NCBI GenBank assembly: GCA_964019135.1
Contig: OZ025255.1
Coordinates: 22,297,708-22,361,707 of the forward strand
Source of the DNA: Arenicola marina
Taxonomy: Eukaryota; Annelida; Polychaeta; Arenicolidae
Length of the DNA: 64,000 bases
Reading direction: 5' to 3'
The notes under the pieces were generated by a model. The model worked only from the letters and a program-made list of their open reading frames with translations, ran no database searches and was not told where the DNA came from. Of this stretch, positions 34,966 to 46,638 are shown one piece after another. Numbering within the stretch: position 1 is the first letter of the stretch; every line of letters starts with the position of its first letter. The translations under genes and the position numbers were made by a program.

Positions 34966-37055
34966 ATGGCCGGAGACCATTAAGGGGGAAGGGGGCGATG
35001 GCGTGGGGGTGGGGAGGGGTGATGGCGCAGGGAGTGGGGAGGGATGGAGGGGTCCACACAGCACCCAAGCACAAGCAATCAATTACTACCTTCGCTTGAC
35101 CTGGAAGGACTGCCAGGCCCTGGTGGACGCCTCCACGACGTCTCCTGTCCTAATCGACAAGCAGACCCCCAGACCCCGCCCCCTCCCCCTCCCCCCCACC
35201 ATCAACCACCACCCACCTTCACCCACCACCAACCTTCACCCACCACCCACCTGCCCCGCCACCCGGGTCAACCGGAAGCTGGCCGATGGACAATGACACG
35301 TGGTCTGCCGGCGACCCATGCAGCCTTAGCCCACCAGCTAATATCCCCGCCACGGACACAGTATGCTGCCGGAGATTTATTAATGCCGCGACTGTTTCAG
35401 GTAATAGCCGCAAATTACAGTCAACATCGGAGGTGCGAAACCGAATCTCTGATCGACCCCCTGGCTGGACTCTCTATTATCGTCTACTATCCGGCTCGCG
35501 TTATTCGCTTTCGGCTTTCAGCATAATTGTTTTTTGATGTAATGAGAACAATTTCTAAATGACTAAATAATTCTTTGTTTCTTTCCAGTGCTTGTATTTG
35601 ACAAGAATTACGTCTACTGAATCGTTGTTGCAGTAATAAATGAATGTTACATTTCTTCGGATCCAAACAATTCTAATCATAGATATTTATTATTCACGTC
35701 GCCTTTGCCACAGTTGAAATATAATGGATTCAATTCGCATAAAACAGGCGGCATATGATTACGCTAATATTATTTAATACCTGGGGTAGTTGTTTTTGTA
35801 CATGTATTATTAATCCATATTGAGCTCGTATTCTTAGAACTATGCTAAGAAAACCTCACCTAGTTTTATATTGAACACGCATTAAATTCATAACAGGCAG
35901 GCTCATAGCATTCGTTGCATATTCCACCGGCCAAAGTGTTGGAATTAGTAGCGTGGACGTGCTATAAATATCATGTTCCACGTGGAAGGATGACGCAAGG
36001 TGTAGGAAGTGGAGCTCTCGCACTTTGTTCATATATTCATCGCCTGGATAAATATTTATAAACATAGCCATTGAATCCAAGTACTCCTGCTTCCAAATCA
36101 ATAACCGGCCAGTGACAAATTCATTAATGATTAAAGTCACAAGTGAAACCACTCGACGAGAGTCCAATGAAGGCCTACATCATGAAGTGTAGCGCGTCCG
36201 TCACGACCTTGAATGACCTTGGGACGTGAGCCCTTGGGGTAGGGCCGCGGTCGAGCGTTTAGCCGTAGGGCTCAGGTGTCTCACAGCAAATGAAGACCCA
36301 GAACCAAAGAAATCCTTAGCGACTACGATCAAGGGGAATGGACGGCCGACCTCTCGTTATCCAATTAGCTCGCCTTAAGAAGGAGGTCCTCGCGACAACG
36401 GTCTGTTTTCCGGGAAGTACACCCCCGCACCCCAGGGGACCGCTATAACGAGGCACATGAAAGTGCCTGCGGCGGAAACACGCAGTGAATATATCCATTA
36501 TTATAATAGTATTTTTCAACCAACCATGTATTAATAACGAATTGAGCACAGCGGATGTTCACCATGTTATCACCCGTTTTTTGTTCTTCATTTACGCATT
36601 ATGATATTTTATTTTATCCCTTCGTGAAAATGGAAAAAAACAAACCCATTAGGCTGCTAGGATTGCAACCGTTATTTCATAACATCGGGAGGTGTGCATG
36701 AAGACTCGTTGATGGAGTTCGCATCAACAAAAATGTAAAAAAAATCGTTTCCATGGTGACACGACAGTCCATCGAAGATTTAGGGGTTATAGATTCCACT
36801 CTCGATGGAAGAGAGGACAGGGGAGGGGAGAGGGGACAGGAGAGAGGATGAAAGTGCGAGTGAGGAGGGCAGTGTGGAGAGAGGAGAGGCCGGTGGAAGC
36901 CATTCCGTATCATATGGCCTCATGGTGAAGATAGGTGGTCGGGTCAGAACTGCAATATTTTTTTTTACTGTAACGAAAAACAGGAAACGCACCGAGCAGT
37001 GAACAATGGCAGCTGTTAGTTAATGCATGTGGGTGTAGTGAGTTGATGTTTGGGA
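34966..37055. other. Intronic stretch with C-rich segment 35165-35265
   Basis: 'caccttcacccaccaccaac' repeats make proline/histidine-rich frames. The remainder (35.5-37.0 kb) is AT-rich and featureless, apart from a G/A-rich run at 36805-36890. Confidence 0.5.
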
Positions 37056-37059
37056 GCTG

Positions 37060-37465
37060 TGGATACGTGGCAGTAAACACAACAGGGACCTGGCAATATG
37101 CACTTGTAAACACAAGGACTTGGCAATACGCAGCTGTAAACACACAGGACCTGGCAATACGCAGCTGTAACACAACAAGGACATGGCTATATGCAGCTAC
37201 AAACACAACAATGACCTGGCAATACGCAGCTGCAAACACACCAGGACCTGGCAATACGCGGCTGTAAACACAACAATAACCTGACAAAGCGCAGCTGTAA
37301 ACACACCAGGACCTGGCAATACGCAGCTTTAATCTCAAGGACCTGGCAATACGCAGCTGCAAACACACAAGGACATGGCAATACGCAGCTGTAAACACAA
37401 CACGGACATGGCAATACGCAGCTGTAAACAAAAGAACGAGGTGCCAATACGCAGCTGTAAATATG
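37060..37465. repeat. Minisatellite, about 29-33-bp unit, about 13 copies
   Basis: The unit includes 'acctggcaatacgcagctgt' followed by 'aaacacaacagg', with indels. Degraded copies continue to about 37600. CAGCTG is present in most units. Confidence 0.9.
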
Positions 37466-37599
37466 CCGACAAAAATATACATGCTAAGCCTTAAATGTGA
37501 CTTGCCAGTATGCAGGTGCAAATACAGCGGTTTACTAATACATAAGCATAAATGTCAGTCCGGCAAATATAAGCTACCAGCTTCCAATGCGCTATTGCC

Positions 37600-38045
37600 T
37601 GTCTATACAGAGAGGTGTAACTGAGTAGCTGTGAATATATGTATGGTGTGAACACTCCCCCCCGATACATGAAGACATTCACAAAGAGAGACAGAGAGAG
37701 TGCAGTGGGAGTGACTGGGGGAGCGACTTCGACCTTTCCGGACTTCTGGATATTCGTCTGGCAGCCACGGCCAGCCAGGGACTGAAGTAACGTTCTTGGC
37801 GTAACAAACATATTGATGACAGAAAATATGATGCATTATCCGTGTTCACGCGTACACGTGCATCATCGTCATTTCTATTTTAGTAATGGACCTATTACTA
37901 CAAGTATTCCATTGAAATGGGTCATAAATAACTTCATCCATTATGGCATCTATAATGCCACATGCAGAAACCGTATTGTTGCGTCTATTGTGACCTGGAC
38001 AATTCGCGCAGAAAGACATGGGAGCTGCTTTATATTGCACAGACA
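37600..38045. other. Intronic stretch, nothing recognised
   Basis: No gene or repeat was recognised between two arrays. Confidence 0.5.
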
Positions 38046-38049
38046 TTGG

Positions 38050-39800
38050 GACCACGAACCGGCCGCTCGGGCTGGCCTAGCAGAGCACACTGGACAATAA
38101 CCGGCCGCTCGGGCTGGCCTAGCAGAGTACACTGGACCACGAACCGGCCGCTCGGGCTGGCCTATCAGAGCACACTGGACCACAAACCGGCCGCTCGGGC
38201 TGGCCTAGCAGAGCACACTGGACCACGCACCGGCCGCTTGGGCTGGCCTAGCAGAGCACACTGGACCACGCAACGGCCGCTCGGGCTGGCCTAGCAGAGC
38301 ACACTGGACAATAACCGGCCGCTCGGGCTGGCCTAGCAGAGCACACTGGACCACGAACCGGCCGCTCGGGCTGGCCTAGCAGAGCACACTGGACCACGAA
38401 CCGGCCGCTCGGGCTGGCCTAGCAGAGCACACTGGAACACGAACCGGCCGCTCGGGCTGGCCTAGCAGAGCACACTGGACCACGAACCGGCCGCTCGGGC
38501 TGGCCTAGCAGAGCACACTGGACCACGAACCGGCCGCTCGGGCTGGCCTAGCAGAGCACACTGGACCACGAACCGGCCGCTCAGGCTGGCCTAGCAGGGC
38601 ACACTGGACAATAACCGGCCGCTCGGGCTGGCCTAGTAGAGCACACTGGACAATAACCGGCCGCTCGGGCTGGCCTAGCAGAGCACACTGGACCACGAAA
38701 CTAGCAGAGCACAGTGGACAATAACCGGCCGCTCGGGCTGGCCTAGCAGAGCACACTGGACCACGAAACTAGCAGAGCACACTGGACAATAACCGGCCGC
38801 TCGGGCTGGCCTAGCAGAGCACACTGGACCACGAACCGGCCGCTCGGGCTGGCCTAGCAAAGCACACTGGACCACGAACCGACCGCTCGGTCTGGCCTAG
38901 CAGAGCACACTGGACCACGAACCGGCCGCTCGGGCTGGCCTAGCAGAGCACACTGGACAATAACCGGCCGCTCGGGCTGGCCTAGCAGAGCACACTGGAC
39001 AATAACCGGCCGCTCGGGCTGGCCTAGCAGAGCACACTGGACAATAACCGGCCGCTCGGGCTGGCCTAGCAGAGCACACTGGACAATAACCGGCCGCTCG
39101 GGCTGGCCTAGCAGAGCACACTTGACCACGCACCGGCCGCTTGGGCTGGCCTAGCAGAGCACACTGGACAATAAACCGGCCGCTCCGGCTGACCTAGCAG
39201 AGCACACTGGACCACGAACCGGCCGCTCGGGCTGGCCTAGCAGAGCACACTGGACAATAACCGGCCGCTCGGGCTGGCCTAGCAGAGCACACTGGACCAC
39301 GCACCGGCCGCTTGGGCTGGCCTAGCAGAGCACACTGGACCACGCACCGGCCGCTCGGGCTGGCCTAGCAGAGCACACTGGGCAATAACTGGCCGCTCGG
39401 GCTGGCCTGCAGAGCACACTGGGCAATAACTGGCCGCTCGGGCTGGCCGAGCAGAGCACACTGGACAATAACTGGCCGCTCGGGCTGGCCTGCAGAGCAC
39501 ACTAGACAGTAACTGGCCGCTCTTGCTGGCCTGCAGAGCACACTGGGCAATAACTGGCCGCTCGGGCTGGCCGAGCAGAGCACACTAGACAATAACTGGC
39601 CGCTCTTGCTGGCCTGCAGAGCACACTGGGCAATAACTGGCCGCTCGGGCCAGCCTGCAAAGAACACTGGGCAATAACTGGCCGCTCAGGCTGGCCGAGC
39701 AAAGCACACTGGACAATAACTGGCCGCTCTTGCTGGCCTGCAGAGCACACTGGGCAATAACTGGCCGCTCGGGCTGGCCGAGCAGAGCACACTGGGCAAT
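38050..39800. repeat. Minisatellite, 42/43-bp unit, about 41 copies
   Basis: The unit is 'cggccgctcgggctggccta' plus 'gcagagcacactgg' plus either 'accacgaac' (43 bp) or 'acaataac' (42 bp). The two endings are interspersed in blocks. From about 39385 units read 'tggccgctcgggctggcc(t)gcagagcac' and are more variable. Frames such as repeated 'ARPARAAGYCPVCS' are by-products of the repeat. Confidence 0.97.
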
Positions 39801-39960
39801 AGCCGAACGCGCTACCGACTGGGCCACGGGGGGACCCCAGGATTACGGAGGCCTCGTGTGGGTGGAAAGGTTGTTACCGATTAATGTCTCTGGGGGTAAT
39901 CCCATTCCGTAGAATTCGGAGGCAGATATTAGGATCTTTATCCAGTATTAACACAGAATG
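39785..39960 (-). mobile_element. SINE head and degraded body at the edge of the array
   Basis: The reverse complement of 39785-39838 gives a tRNA-like 5' half (CCGTGGCCCAGTCGGTAGCG, box A region) that merges directly into the last array unit ('ggctattgcccagtgtgc'). Positions 39868-39960 carry degraded family A body motifs ('gggggtaatcccattccg', 'atcttta'). Confidence 0.45.
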
Positions 39961-40498
39961 TTGCTTTCACCGAGCCAAACCTGTATAAACAAGGGCATTA
40001 AAGGTATCGGGGACGAAGGGCTGTAGCTAATATCTGTCATCAGTGTTATCTTTAAGAAGGACGGGCGCAGACTTCACAGCGCTGATGAAAACATATCGGG
40101 AGGCTGATGATTTGAGTGGCCATATAATAGCAACGGACACTTCGCAATATGAGCAAAAAGCATCTGGAATAAAGGAGCCAGCCAATCGGTGACATGGTGG
40201 ACCAAGGGACCAATCCACTATTGTGCCCTTCAGGCCAAGATCTTGAGTGGTCCCCGACCCTGTTGATGTACATCTAGTCATCATCCCCCCAACGATAACT
40301 GATACACACAGAATCTTGCCGACAAGTATTATACGTCCTTAGGCGGATTTTGCTGAAAACGCCGAGCGCCATTTGATGCGACGCTGAGCCATATTAATTG
40401 GGCGCCATGCCTGAAAGATTGGACAGGCCAATAAAGTGCTCCCCCCGACGGCCACGTGGGGTGACTGACTGATCGACACTGCACCACACAACGGATGG

Positions 40499-40757
40499 GG
40501 TTGGTTAGCTGGTTGGTTGATTATTCAGGACGCTTTAACCACTTTTGGTCATATCGCGTCAATGGGAGAAGGAAGGAATGATCGGAGCCATGTCCCCGGG
40601 GGTAACCCCGTACTCTTAACGAAGAAGGACATGGAATCTTTATCCTGCGATCACACGGATATAAAGGGCCACAGCGGGGCGCGAACCACCGATCTACATG
40701 CCGTTGGGATCTCAGGTGGCAAGAGCACTAACACACTGAGCTATCGAGCCGGCCCCC
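40499..40757 (-). mobile_element. SINE family A, near full length
   Basis: Tail 'ggttggttagctggttggtt' is followed by the body 'catatcgcgtcaatgggaga' and head ending 'gagctatcgagccggcc'. Box B in reverse is 'gcggggcgcgaaccaccga'. It closely matches the copies at 10 and 11 kb. Confidence 0.9.
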
Positions 40758-40774
40758 ACAGCAGATGTGGACAG

Positions 40775-41262
40775 GACAGACTATGCATGCAAGCAAGTGA
40801 AGGCAAGGTAGATTTCAGACGGTGGCACAAGCCTGGGTTCTGGACACAACGTACTATGCATGTAAGCAAGTGACGGCGGTAGATTCCAGACGGTGGCACA
40901 AGCCTGGGTTCTGGACACAACGTACTATGCATGTAAGCAAGTGACGGCGGTAGATTCCACACGGTGGCCCAAGCCTGGGTTCTGAACACAACGGACTATG
41001 CATGTAAGCAAGTGAAGGCGGTAGATTCCAGACGGTGGCACAAGCCTGGGTTCTGGACACAACGGACTATGCATGTAAGCAAGTGAAGGCGGTAGATTCC
41101 ACACGGTAGCCCAAGCCTGGGTTCTGGACACAACGGACCATGTATATAAGCAAGTGAAGGCGGTAGATCCCAGACGGTGGCACAAGCCTGGGTTCTGGTC
41201 ACAACAGACTTTGCATGTAAGCAAGTGAAAGCGGTAGATCCCAGACGGTTTGCACAAGCCTG
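40775..41262. repeat. Minisatellite, 71-bp unit, about 7 copies
   Basis: 'ctatgcatgtaagcaagtga' recurs at exact 71-base spacing (40854, 40925 and on), with 'cggtggcacaagcctgggtt' in each unit. It begins about 124 bases downstream, in gene direction, of the candidate MCTP donor at 41385. Confidence 0.93.
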
Positions 41263-41385
41263 GTGTCCGGAGTTGCTCACTTGACTCTGTCGTGAAATCC
41301 GTCCCATGGCCTCCTCGGCCTTCAGGTCTAATTACTCCAGATTACAGACCCGCCCCATTCGTCATCGCTGAGACGTATCCGTCAC

Positions 41386-41523
41386 TTGTCTAGTCCTGAA
41401 CACGGACCAGATCTTCCTGAAGGCATTCCGACCCGGTCCGCATGCATATTGATATCCTTGTTCTTGCAGCGCCACGGCCGCGGCTTTTGGCGGCATTACG
41501 GTTTCCGCCATGCCGGTGGCCAT
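41386..41523 (-). CDS. Candidate alternative first exon of MCTP
   Basis: An ATG with a good Kozak context (GCGATGG) at 41523 opens a frame MATGMAETVMPPKAAAVALQ and later GRNAFRKIWSVFRTRQ. Ending the exon at CAA|GTGACG (41386) leaves phase 0, which fits the phase-0 acceptor at 16374. The basic/aromatic patch (FRKIWSVFRTRQ) resembles the amphipathic basic N-terminal helices of MCTPs, such as the 47-kb exon's RLWNSLKRRTSKLR. The donor is only moderate. If it is not used, the frame stops at 41362. A GC-rich segment just upstream (41575-41870) could be a promoter. The evidence is phase, position and composition only; RNA data would decide. Confidence 0.35.
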
Positions 41524-41574
41524 CGCACAGGCGGATGTACGCCACGAAACGTCATCCTTGAATGACAAAAGCAC

Positions 41575-41870
41575 GGCTTGACGGTGGCCACGGCAGCGGG
41601 CCGGGGCCAGTGGGCAGGGACCGGCGGGCAGGGGCTCGTGGAGTGCCAGGGCGGCGGGGTGGGTGGGGCCCAGGGGGTGGAATACGGCGGGCAGGCAGGG
41701 TGCAGGGGAGGCGGGCTGCAGGGGAGGCGAGCTGCAGGGGTGGCGGGTGGAGGGTAGGGGGCGGGGTAGGTCATCCTGACCAACTGAAGCTAGCGGGCTG
41801 GGCCTAGGGCGAGTGGGTGGTGGGGAGGGGGCGGCTGCATGAGGTAAGACGGCCGGGGACTGGGGCGTAG
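41575..41870. promoter_or_regulatory. GC-rich, CpG-containing segment upstream of a candidate first exon
   Basis: Imperfect G-rich repeats ('ggcgggctgcaggggaggcg') with many CpG and GGC tracts cover about 300 bases just upstream, in minus-strand sense, of the ATG at 41523. This could be a promoter or only a degenerate G-rich minisatellite. No TATA or initiator stands out. Confidence 0.3.
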
Positions 41871-42580
41871 AGCTGCATCTGGTCTCCGGCCGCTACAACA
41901 GGGGGACAGAGTATTGATTCAGCTCTTGGTAGACAGCGGGTTACCCGGGTGTGTGGCAGCTAACTTAGACAGAAGGTAGGGATGGGGTGGGATGGACCGG
42001 CACGATTTCCTGGCGATGGCATTGACCGGGGTAGCGAGCCGGTTATGGGCTGTCATGCGTGCCCCCGCACAGCGCCCTCTCCCCTCCCGTGGACCGCCAA
42101 AGGACGGCCCTAATTTGTTTCATTTAGCTGCCTATTTAGTTTTCAAGGCTTGAGTGATTTGTTTCTTCTTTACATGAATATCGACTGAATATAAATTGTC
42201 TGCATGCCACAGAGATGTTGGTAGAATAGCCCCTTGGGCCAAAGGGATATTTCCGATGCTAGCTTCGAGCCAGTCTCCTATGATATAATGAATGTTTACT
42301 TCCGGTTCACATAATCACGGACATTGACCGCGGTTCATGGTGTCCTCTTTTACTAATAGATGGCCCCACGGCATAGCATTTCACGCAGGACGATTGGCTG
42401 AGCCCGGGTTGTCTCATTATGCAGACAGGCTTGCTATGCCTCCCCAAGGCGATATCCTGACTCAACATTTGTTCCTTCTTCTGACGCCATGCTACAATAG
42501 TTGCTTCCTATATCACCAGATTATCGCAATTTTCCGTTGTCTCTCCCAAATGGCCATTGATCTAATTTCACCACACTACG
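41871..42580. other. Intronic stretch, nothing recognised
   Basis: No repeat or coding signal was found. Confidence 0.5.
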
Positions 42581-42584
42581 GCCA

Positions 42585-43035
42585 TGGTTTCTTTTCTACC
42601 GCCTAACTAGCCATGGTTTCCTTTCTACCGCCTAACTAGCCATGGTTTCCTCTCTACCGGCTGACTAGCGATGGTTTCCTTTCTACCGCCTGACTAGCCA
42701 TGGTTTCCTTTCTACCGCCTAACTAGCCATGGTTTCCTTTCTACCGCCTGACTAGCATGGTTTCCTTTCTACCGCCTGACTAGCCATGGTTTCCATTCAA
42801 CCGCCTGACTAGCCATGGTTTCCCTTCTATTACCTGAATGGCCATGGTCTCTTTTCTACCGCCTGACTAGCCATGGTTCCCTTGCTACCGCCTAACTGAC
42901 CATGGTTTTCTCTCTGCCGCCTGACTAGGCATGGCTTCCTTTCTATCGCCTGACTGGCTATGGTTTCCTTTCTATCGCCTGAATAGCCATGGTTTTCTTT
43001 CTACCCCCTGATTAGCCATGGCTTCCTTTCTACGT
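42585..43035. repeat. Minisatellite, 29-bp unit, about 15 copies
   Basis: 'ccatggtttcctttctaccg' plus 'cctgactag' repeats, with the palindrome CCATGG in nearly every copy. Later copies diverge. Confidence 0.93.
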
Positions 43036-43114
43036 GTCAGGTTTGACGAAATGCAGTGGTATCTGCAGCTGACAGACAAACCAATGAAGTTGAACAATTT
43101 TGATGCTTGGCTGA

Positions 43115-43365
43115 ATGTCTGTGCCGTCATAACGCGCTATGAAGTTCCTTATTAAACCATAGCCACCAGGCCGGAGCCGTCATAACGCGATATACAAGGT
43201 CCACATTAAACCATTGCCACCAGGCCGGGGCAGTCATAACGCGCTGCACAAGGTCCTGCCGCCCTTGGTTTCAGCAGGCCTGCGCAGTCATTATGTGACA
43301 TAAACGTTTATTATTAAACCATTGCCATACTTGGCTTCCGACCTGTTCTGTCATCACGCGATACC
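43115..43365. repeat. Degenerate minisatellite, 52-62-bp unit, 5 copies
   Basis: 'gccgtcataacgcg' occurs at about 43121, 43178 and 43230, with weaker copies at 43285 and 43348. Each of the first copies is followed by 'ttaaaccat..gccaccaggccgg'. Confidence 0.75.
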
Positions 43366-43375
43366 CTCACAGCTA

Positions 43376-43595
43376 GCCTTACCCTCAACGGTTACCCTTA
43401 CCCCACACGACTACCCTTACCCCCAAGGCTGCCCTTACCCCCCACGACTACCCTTACCCCCAAGGCTACCCTTAGCCCCGACGACTACCCTTATCCCCAA
43501 GGCGGCCCTGACCCCCCACAACTACCCTTACCCCCAAGGCTGCCCTTACCCCCCACGACTACCCTTACCCACACGGCTACCCTTACCCCCCACGA
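43376..43595. repeat. Minisatellite, about 18-bp C-rich unit, about 12 copies
   Basis: Alternating 'ctacccttacccccaagg' and 'ctacccttaccccccacga' units. It ends about 20 bases from the MCTP donor at 43616, so it is immediately downstream of that exon. The CCCTTA motif is not the telomeric CCCTAA. Confidence 0.9.
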
Positions 43596-43616
43596 ATCCG
43601 CCCCGCCCGTTCTGAC

Positions 43617-43778
43617 CTGCAGGTCTGTGATCTCGTCCGGCTCTAGTTGGACATTGGGGATGCCATCGCCATCCAGGTTGTCCTGCACGGATTGGCTCCG
43701 GAACAGCGAATTTCGTCGGAACGGGCTCGGCAGCCGGGACAGGAAGTTGAGCTTCTCTCCAATGGATCCAGCTGCCAT
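43617..43778 (-). CDS. MCTP alternative first coding exon
   Basis: The ATG at 43778 lies in a near-ideal Kozak context (GTCACCATGGC). It opens 54 codons that begin MAAGSIGEKLNFLSRLPSPF, include RRNSLFRSQSVQDNLDGDG, and end EPDEITDLQ at the donor CTGCAG|GTCAGA. The exon leaves in phase 0, matching the C2 acceptor at 16374. The basic, serine-rich start (SRLPSPFRRNSLFRSQS) followed by an acidic stretch is typical of the low-conservation leader before the first MCTP C2 domain. It would make a shorter isoform lacking the 47-kb exon. It could instead be an internal exon if an upstream acceptor exists, but the Kozak context argues for a start. A 71-bp array covers the region just upstream and an 18-bp array begins just after the donor. 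Confidence 0.65.
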
Positions 43779-43908
43779 GGTGACTCCGGTCAAATATCAA
43801 CCCCGCCACAAACAACTCTTGAAGTAAGACCCAACTTCGCAAAAAAACACGCACAAAACGCAAGAGTTCCTGATAGCGCAGCGGGTCTCAATATCTTTGG
43901 AACGTCTT

Positions 43909-44400
43909 CCGGGAACAGTCTGGATATAGAGGTCCTCGCATTCTGCCTTCCTCAGAGTGTACGTTGTATAAGCGCAAGGTTATGAACAGTCTGGATATAG
44001 AGGTCCTCGCACTCTGCCTTCCTCAGAGTGTACGTTATATAAGCGCAAGGTTATGAACAGTCTAGATATAGAGGTCCTCGCACTCTGCCTTCCTCCGAGT
44101 GTACGTTGTATTAGCGCAAGATCATGAAGAGACTGGATATAGAGGTCTTCGCGCTCTTCCTTCCAGAGTGTACGTTATATAAGCGCAAGGTCATGAAGAG
44201 ACTGGATATAGAGGTCTTCGCGCTCTTCCTTCCAGGGTGTACGTTATAGTAGCGCAAGGTGGTGAACACTCTGGATATAGAGGTCCTCGCACTCTTCCTT
44301 CCAGAGTGTACGTTATATTAGCGCAAGGTGGTGAACAGTCTGAATATAGAGGTCTTCGCGCTCTTCCTCAAAGTCTACGTTATATTAGCGCAAGGTCGCG
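43909..44400. repeat. Minisatellite, 71-bp unit, about 7 copies
   Basis: 'gaacagtctggatatagagg' recurs at 71-base spacing (43913, 43984), with shorter units of about 62-67 bases later. Each unit holds 'agtgtacgttatataagcgc'. It begins about 130 bases upstream of the ATG at 43778, in the likely promoter or 5'-untranslated region of that exon. TATATAAG in several units is TATA-like. Confidence 0.92.
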
Positions 44401-45955
44401 GGCCACGTACTATCAGGCTTCACGTTACCAGTCATATCAATTGTTTCAGTTTATATAAGTTAACAGACTGCAGCCACAGAGGGCGCCGCTGGCCCACTCT
44501 AAGTCAGACCAAATTACGCCAAACCTCCCTTCTCTGGAGAAACGTAGCGAAACTGCCAGTGGTGTATTCCTTCAGATACCTCCAGCAGAACTCAAGCCCC
44601 GGGTTGTCATGTTGTCATGTGCATCATCGTAGGTGATCGAATGCCAGGCCCGCAGAGTATGGAATCAGATCATGCGTATGGTGCCGCGTTTGTCTGGGTC
44701 ACTAGCCAAGCAACGGACACATTATTATCACGGTGGGCAAATGCGACTTGGGGCTTTAGATCTTCATCTATAGACTACCCGCATCTCTAAATACCGCAGC
44801 CAAACCACGATATATATATATATATATATATATGCAGATCTATACATTCGCTGGTAGAGGTCGCCAGTATGAAACATTGGTGGAATGCTGGCTGGTTGGC
44901 TACCTAAGCATAGCGATACGCTGAGTGGGTATGGCACACGCGACGACCAATGCGGGTTGCCGACCACAAATTGTGACCCCACTATAGCCAACTGCCACGA
45001 CATGCCTGGTATATACAGGATATAGATAAACTACACACACAACATGTAAATTCTTGTAATAAGCAAAATATGCAACAAAATGTATGGCTACATTGATAGA
45101 TGCGTCAATTAACTGGACCAGAGCCTATCAACATAGTGGCAGCGGTCACCAGTGTTGTATAGTAGCTTCGGTTATTAAAGGTGCTATTACACAAAGAGAA
45201 GTGGAGGAGTTCGTAGTTCAGAAGCCGCATATATCTTCAATCCCCGAGCATTTTATTTTTCGATGTTTGGGTTGCAATGATTATTTCCTCTGAAAATTGT
45301 GGCCCTCACCACGGTTAGCAGAAAAATAAGTCCCCAATGATGCTGTAATCTGGTAATAACACCTTTAAAACTGTGCGGCGGTCACCGGTACGCATGCACT
45401 CAGTGGCTGCATCAGGCGCTAGCTAACGATAAATGTTATCCAGTATCCAGATGGGGCAACAGGAGTCCTTGAGGCAACGAATACATGAATAACAATATAG
45501 CATAAACGGCCGGAGATTCCCCCTTGCCCTCCACGCCCTCCAACCCCACCCCCACCCACTCCACCCCGCCCCCTAGCGTTTACCAATAGCGACGCCAACA
45601 GCGTTCAGAGGAATTTCAGTTTCTATGTAAGCCTGAAATGCATCGAAAGCGTTTTGAATCACGAGTGACTGATGGTCGCATACTGTTGATGTGGAATCGA
45701 TGATTTTTCTACACGACCCTGGTCAATTTTCGATAAAAGGATCTCTGAATTGCTTTTAACATTGGAACGACCAGCACGCCCGCAGCGCACGGGGGATATT
45801 GGGAAGGACGCAAGTTTGATACATGCAGCAAGTGCATTTCCTTTGAGGCGCGTTTCCATGACTACATAATGCAAGTGGGTGGACGGAATGGCCAACATGC
45901 CGTGATGGTATCCTGCCTTGAGTTAACAAATCGCAAAATAGACAAATTATGTCCT
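44401..45955. other. Intronic stretch with a (TA)n microsatellite
   Basis: A (TA)n run lies at about 44811-44832. Positions 45520-45580 are C-rich. Nothing coding was recognised. Confidence 0.5.
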
Positions 45956-46047
45956 TTAAACCGCCAGATCTAGACTATCGTAGAACGGCCGTTGCGTGTT
46001 CATGCGGTGTGCATGTGCCGGACTCCTGGCTTCGGGTGATAACGGGT

Positions 46048-46638
46048 CACTCACCGAGGTATCTATGACGTCACATTCACCGGGTGATAAGGGAGCACTC
46101 ACCGAGGTATGTATGACGTCACATTCACTGGATGATAACGGAGCTATGGGTGATAAGGGAGCACTCACCGAGGTATCTATGATATCACATTCACTGGTTG
46201 ATAAGGGAGCTGTGGGTGATAACGGAGCACTCACCGAGGTATCTATGACGTCACATTCACTCGGTGATCACGGATCACTCACCGAGGTATCTATGACGTC
46301 ACATTCACTGGGTGATAAGGGAGCACTCACCGAGGTATCTATGATATCACATTCACTGGGTGACAAGGGAGCTGTGGGTGATAACGGAGCACTCACCGAG
46401 GTCTCTATGACGTCACATTCACTCGGTGATAGCGGAGCACTCACCGATGTACCTATGACGTCACATTCACTCGGTGATAACGGAGCACTCACCGATGTAC
46501 CTATGACGTCACATTCACTCGGTGATAACGGAGCACTCACCGATGTACCTATGACGTCACATTCACTCGGTGATAACGGAGCACTCACCGATGTATCTAT
46601 GACGTCACATTCACTGGGTGATAACGGAGCACTCACCG
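46048..46638 (-). repeat. Array of 12 splice-donor units (48 or 66 bp) overlapping the MCTP exon end
   Basis: On the minus strand each unit contains TCGGTGAGTG, a strong 5' splice site. Plus-strand starts of the motif are 46048, 46096, 46162, 46228, 46276, 46324, 46390, 46438, 46486, 46534, 46582 and 46630. Every spacing is 48 or 66, both multiples of three. The frame of the 47-kb exon stays open through the first eight units, giving a 16-residue repeat (SVSAPLSPSECDVIDT), until a TGA at 46270-46268. It is then open again in the same frame to 45956. Nine units also contain the CRE palindrome TGACGTCA. The TGA replaces the TTA (Leu) codon of other units. Confidence 0.93.

Noticed and set aside
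43376-43595. Possible interstitial telomere repeat (CCCTTACCCC)
   Set aside because: The motif is CCCTTA, not CCCTAA, and the period is 18 bases with ACGACTA/AAGGCTA spacers, so it is an ordinary minisatellite.
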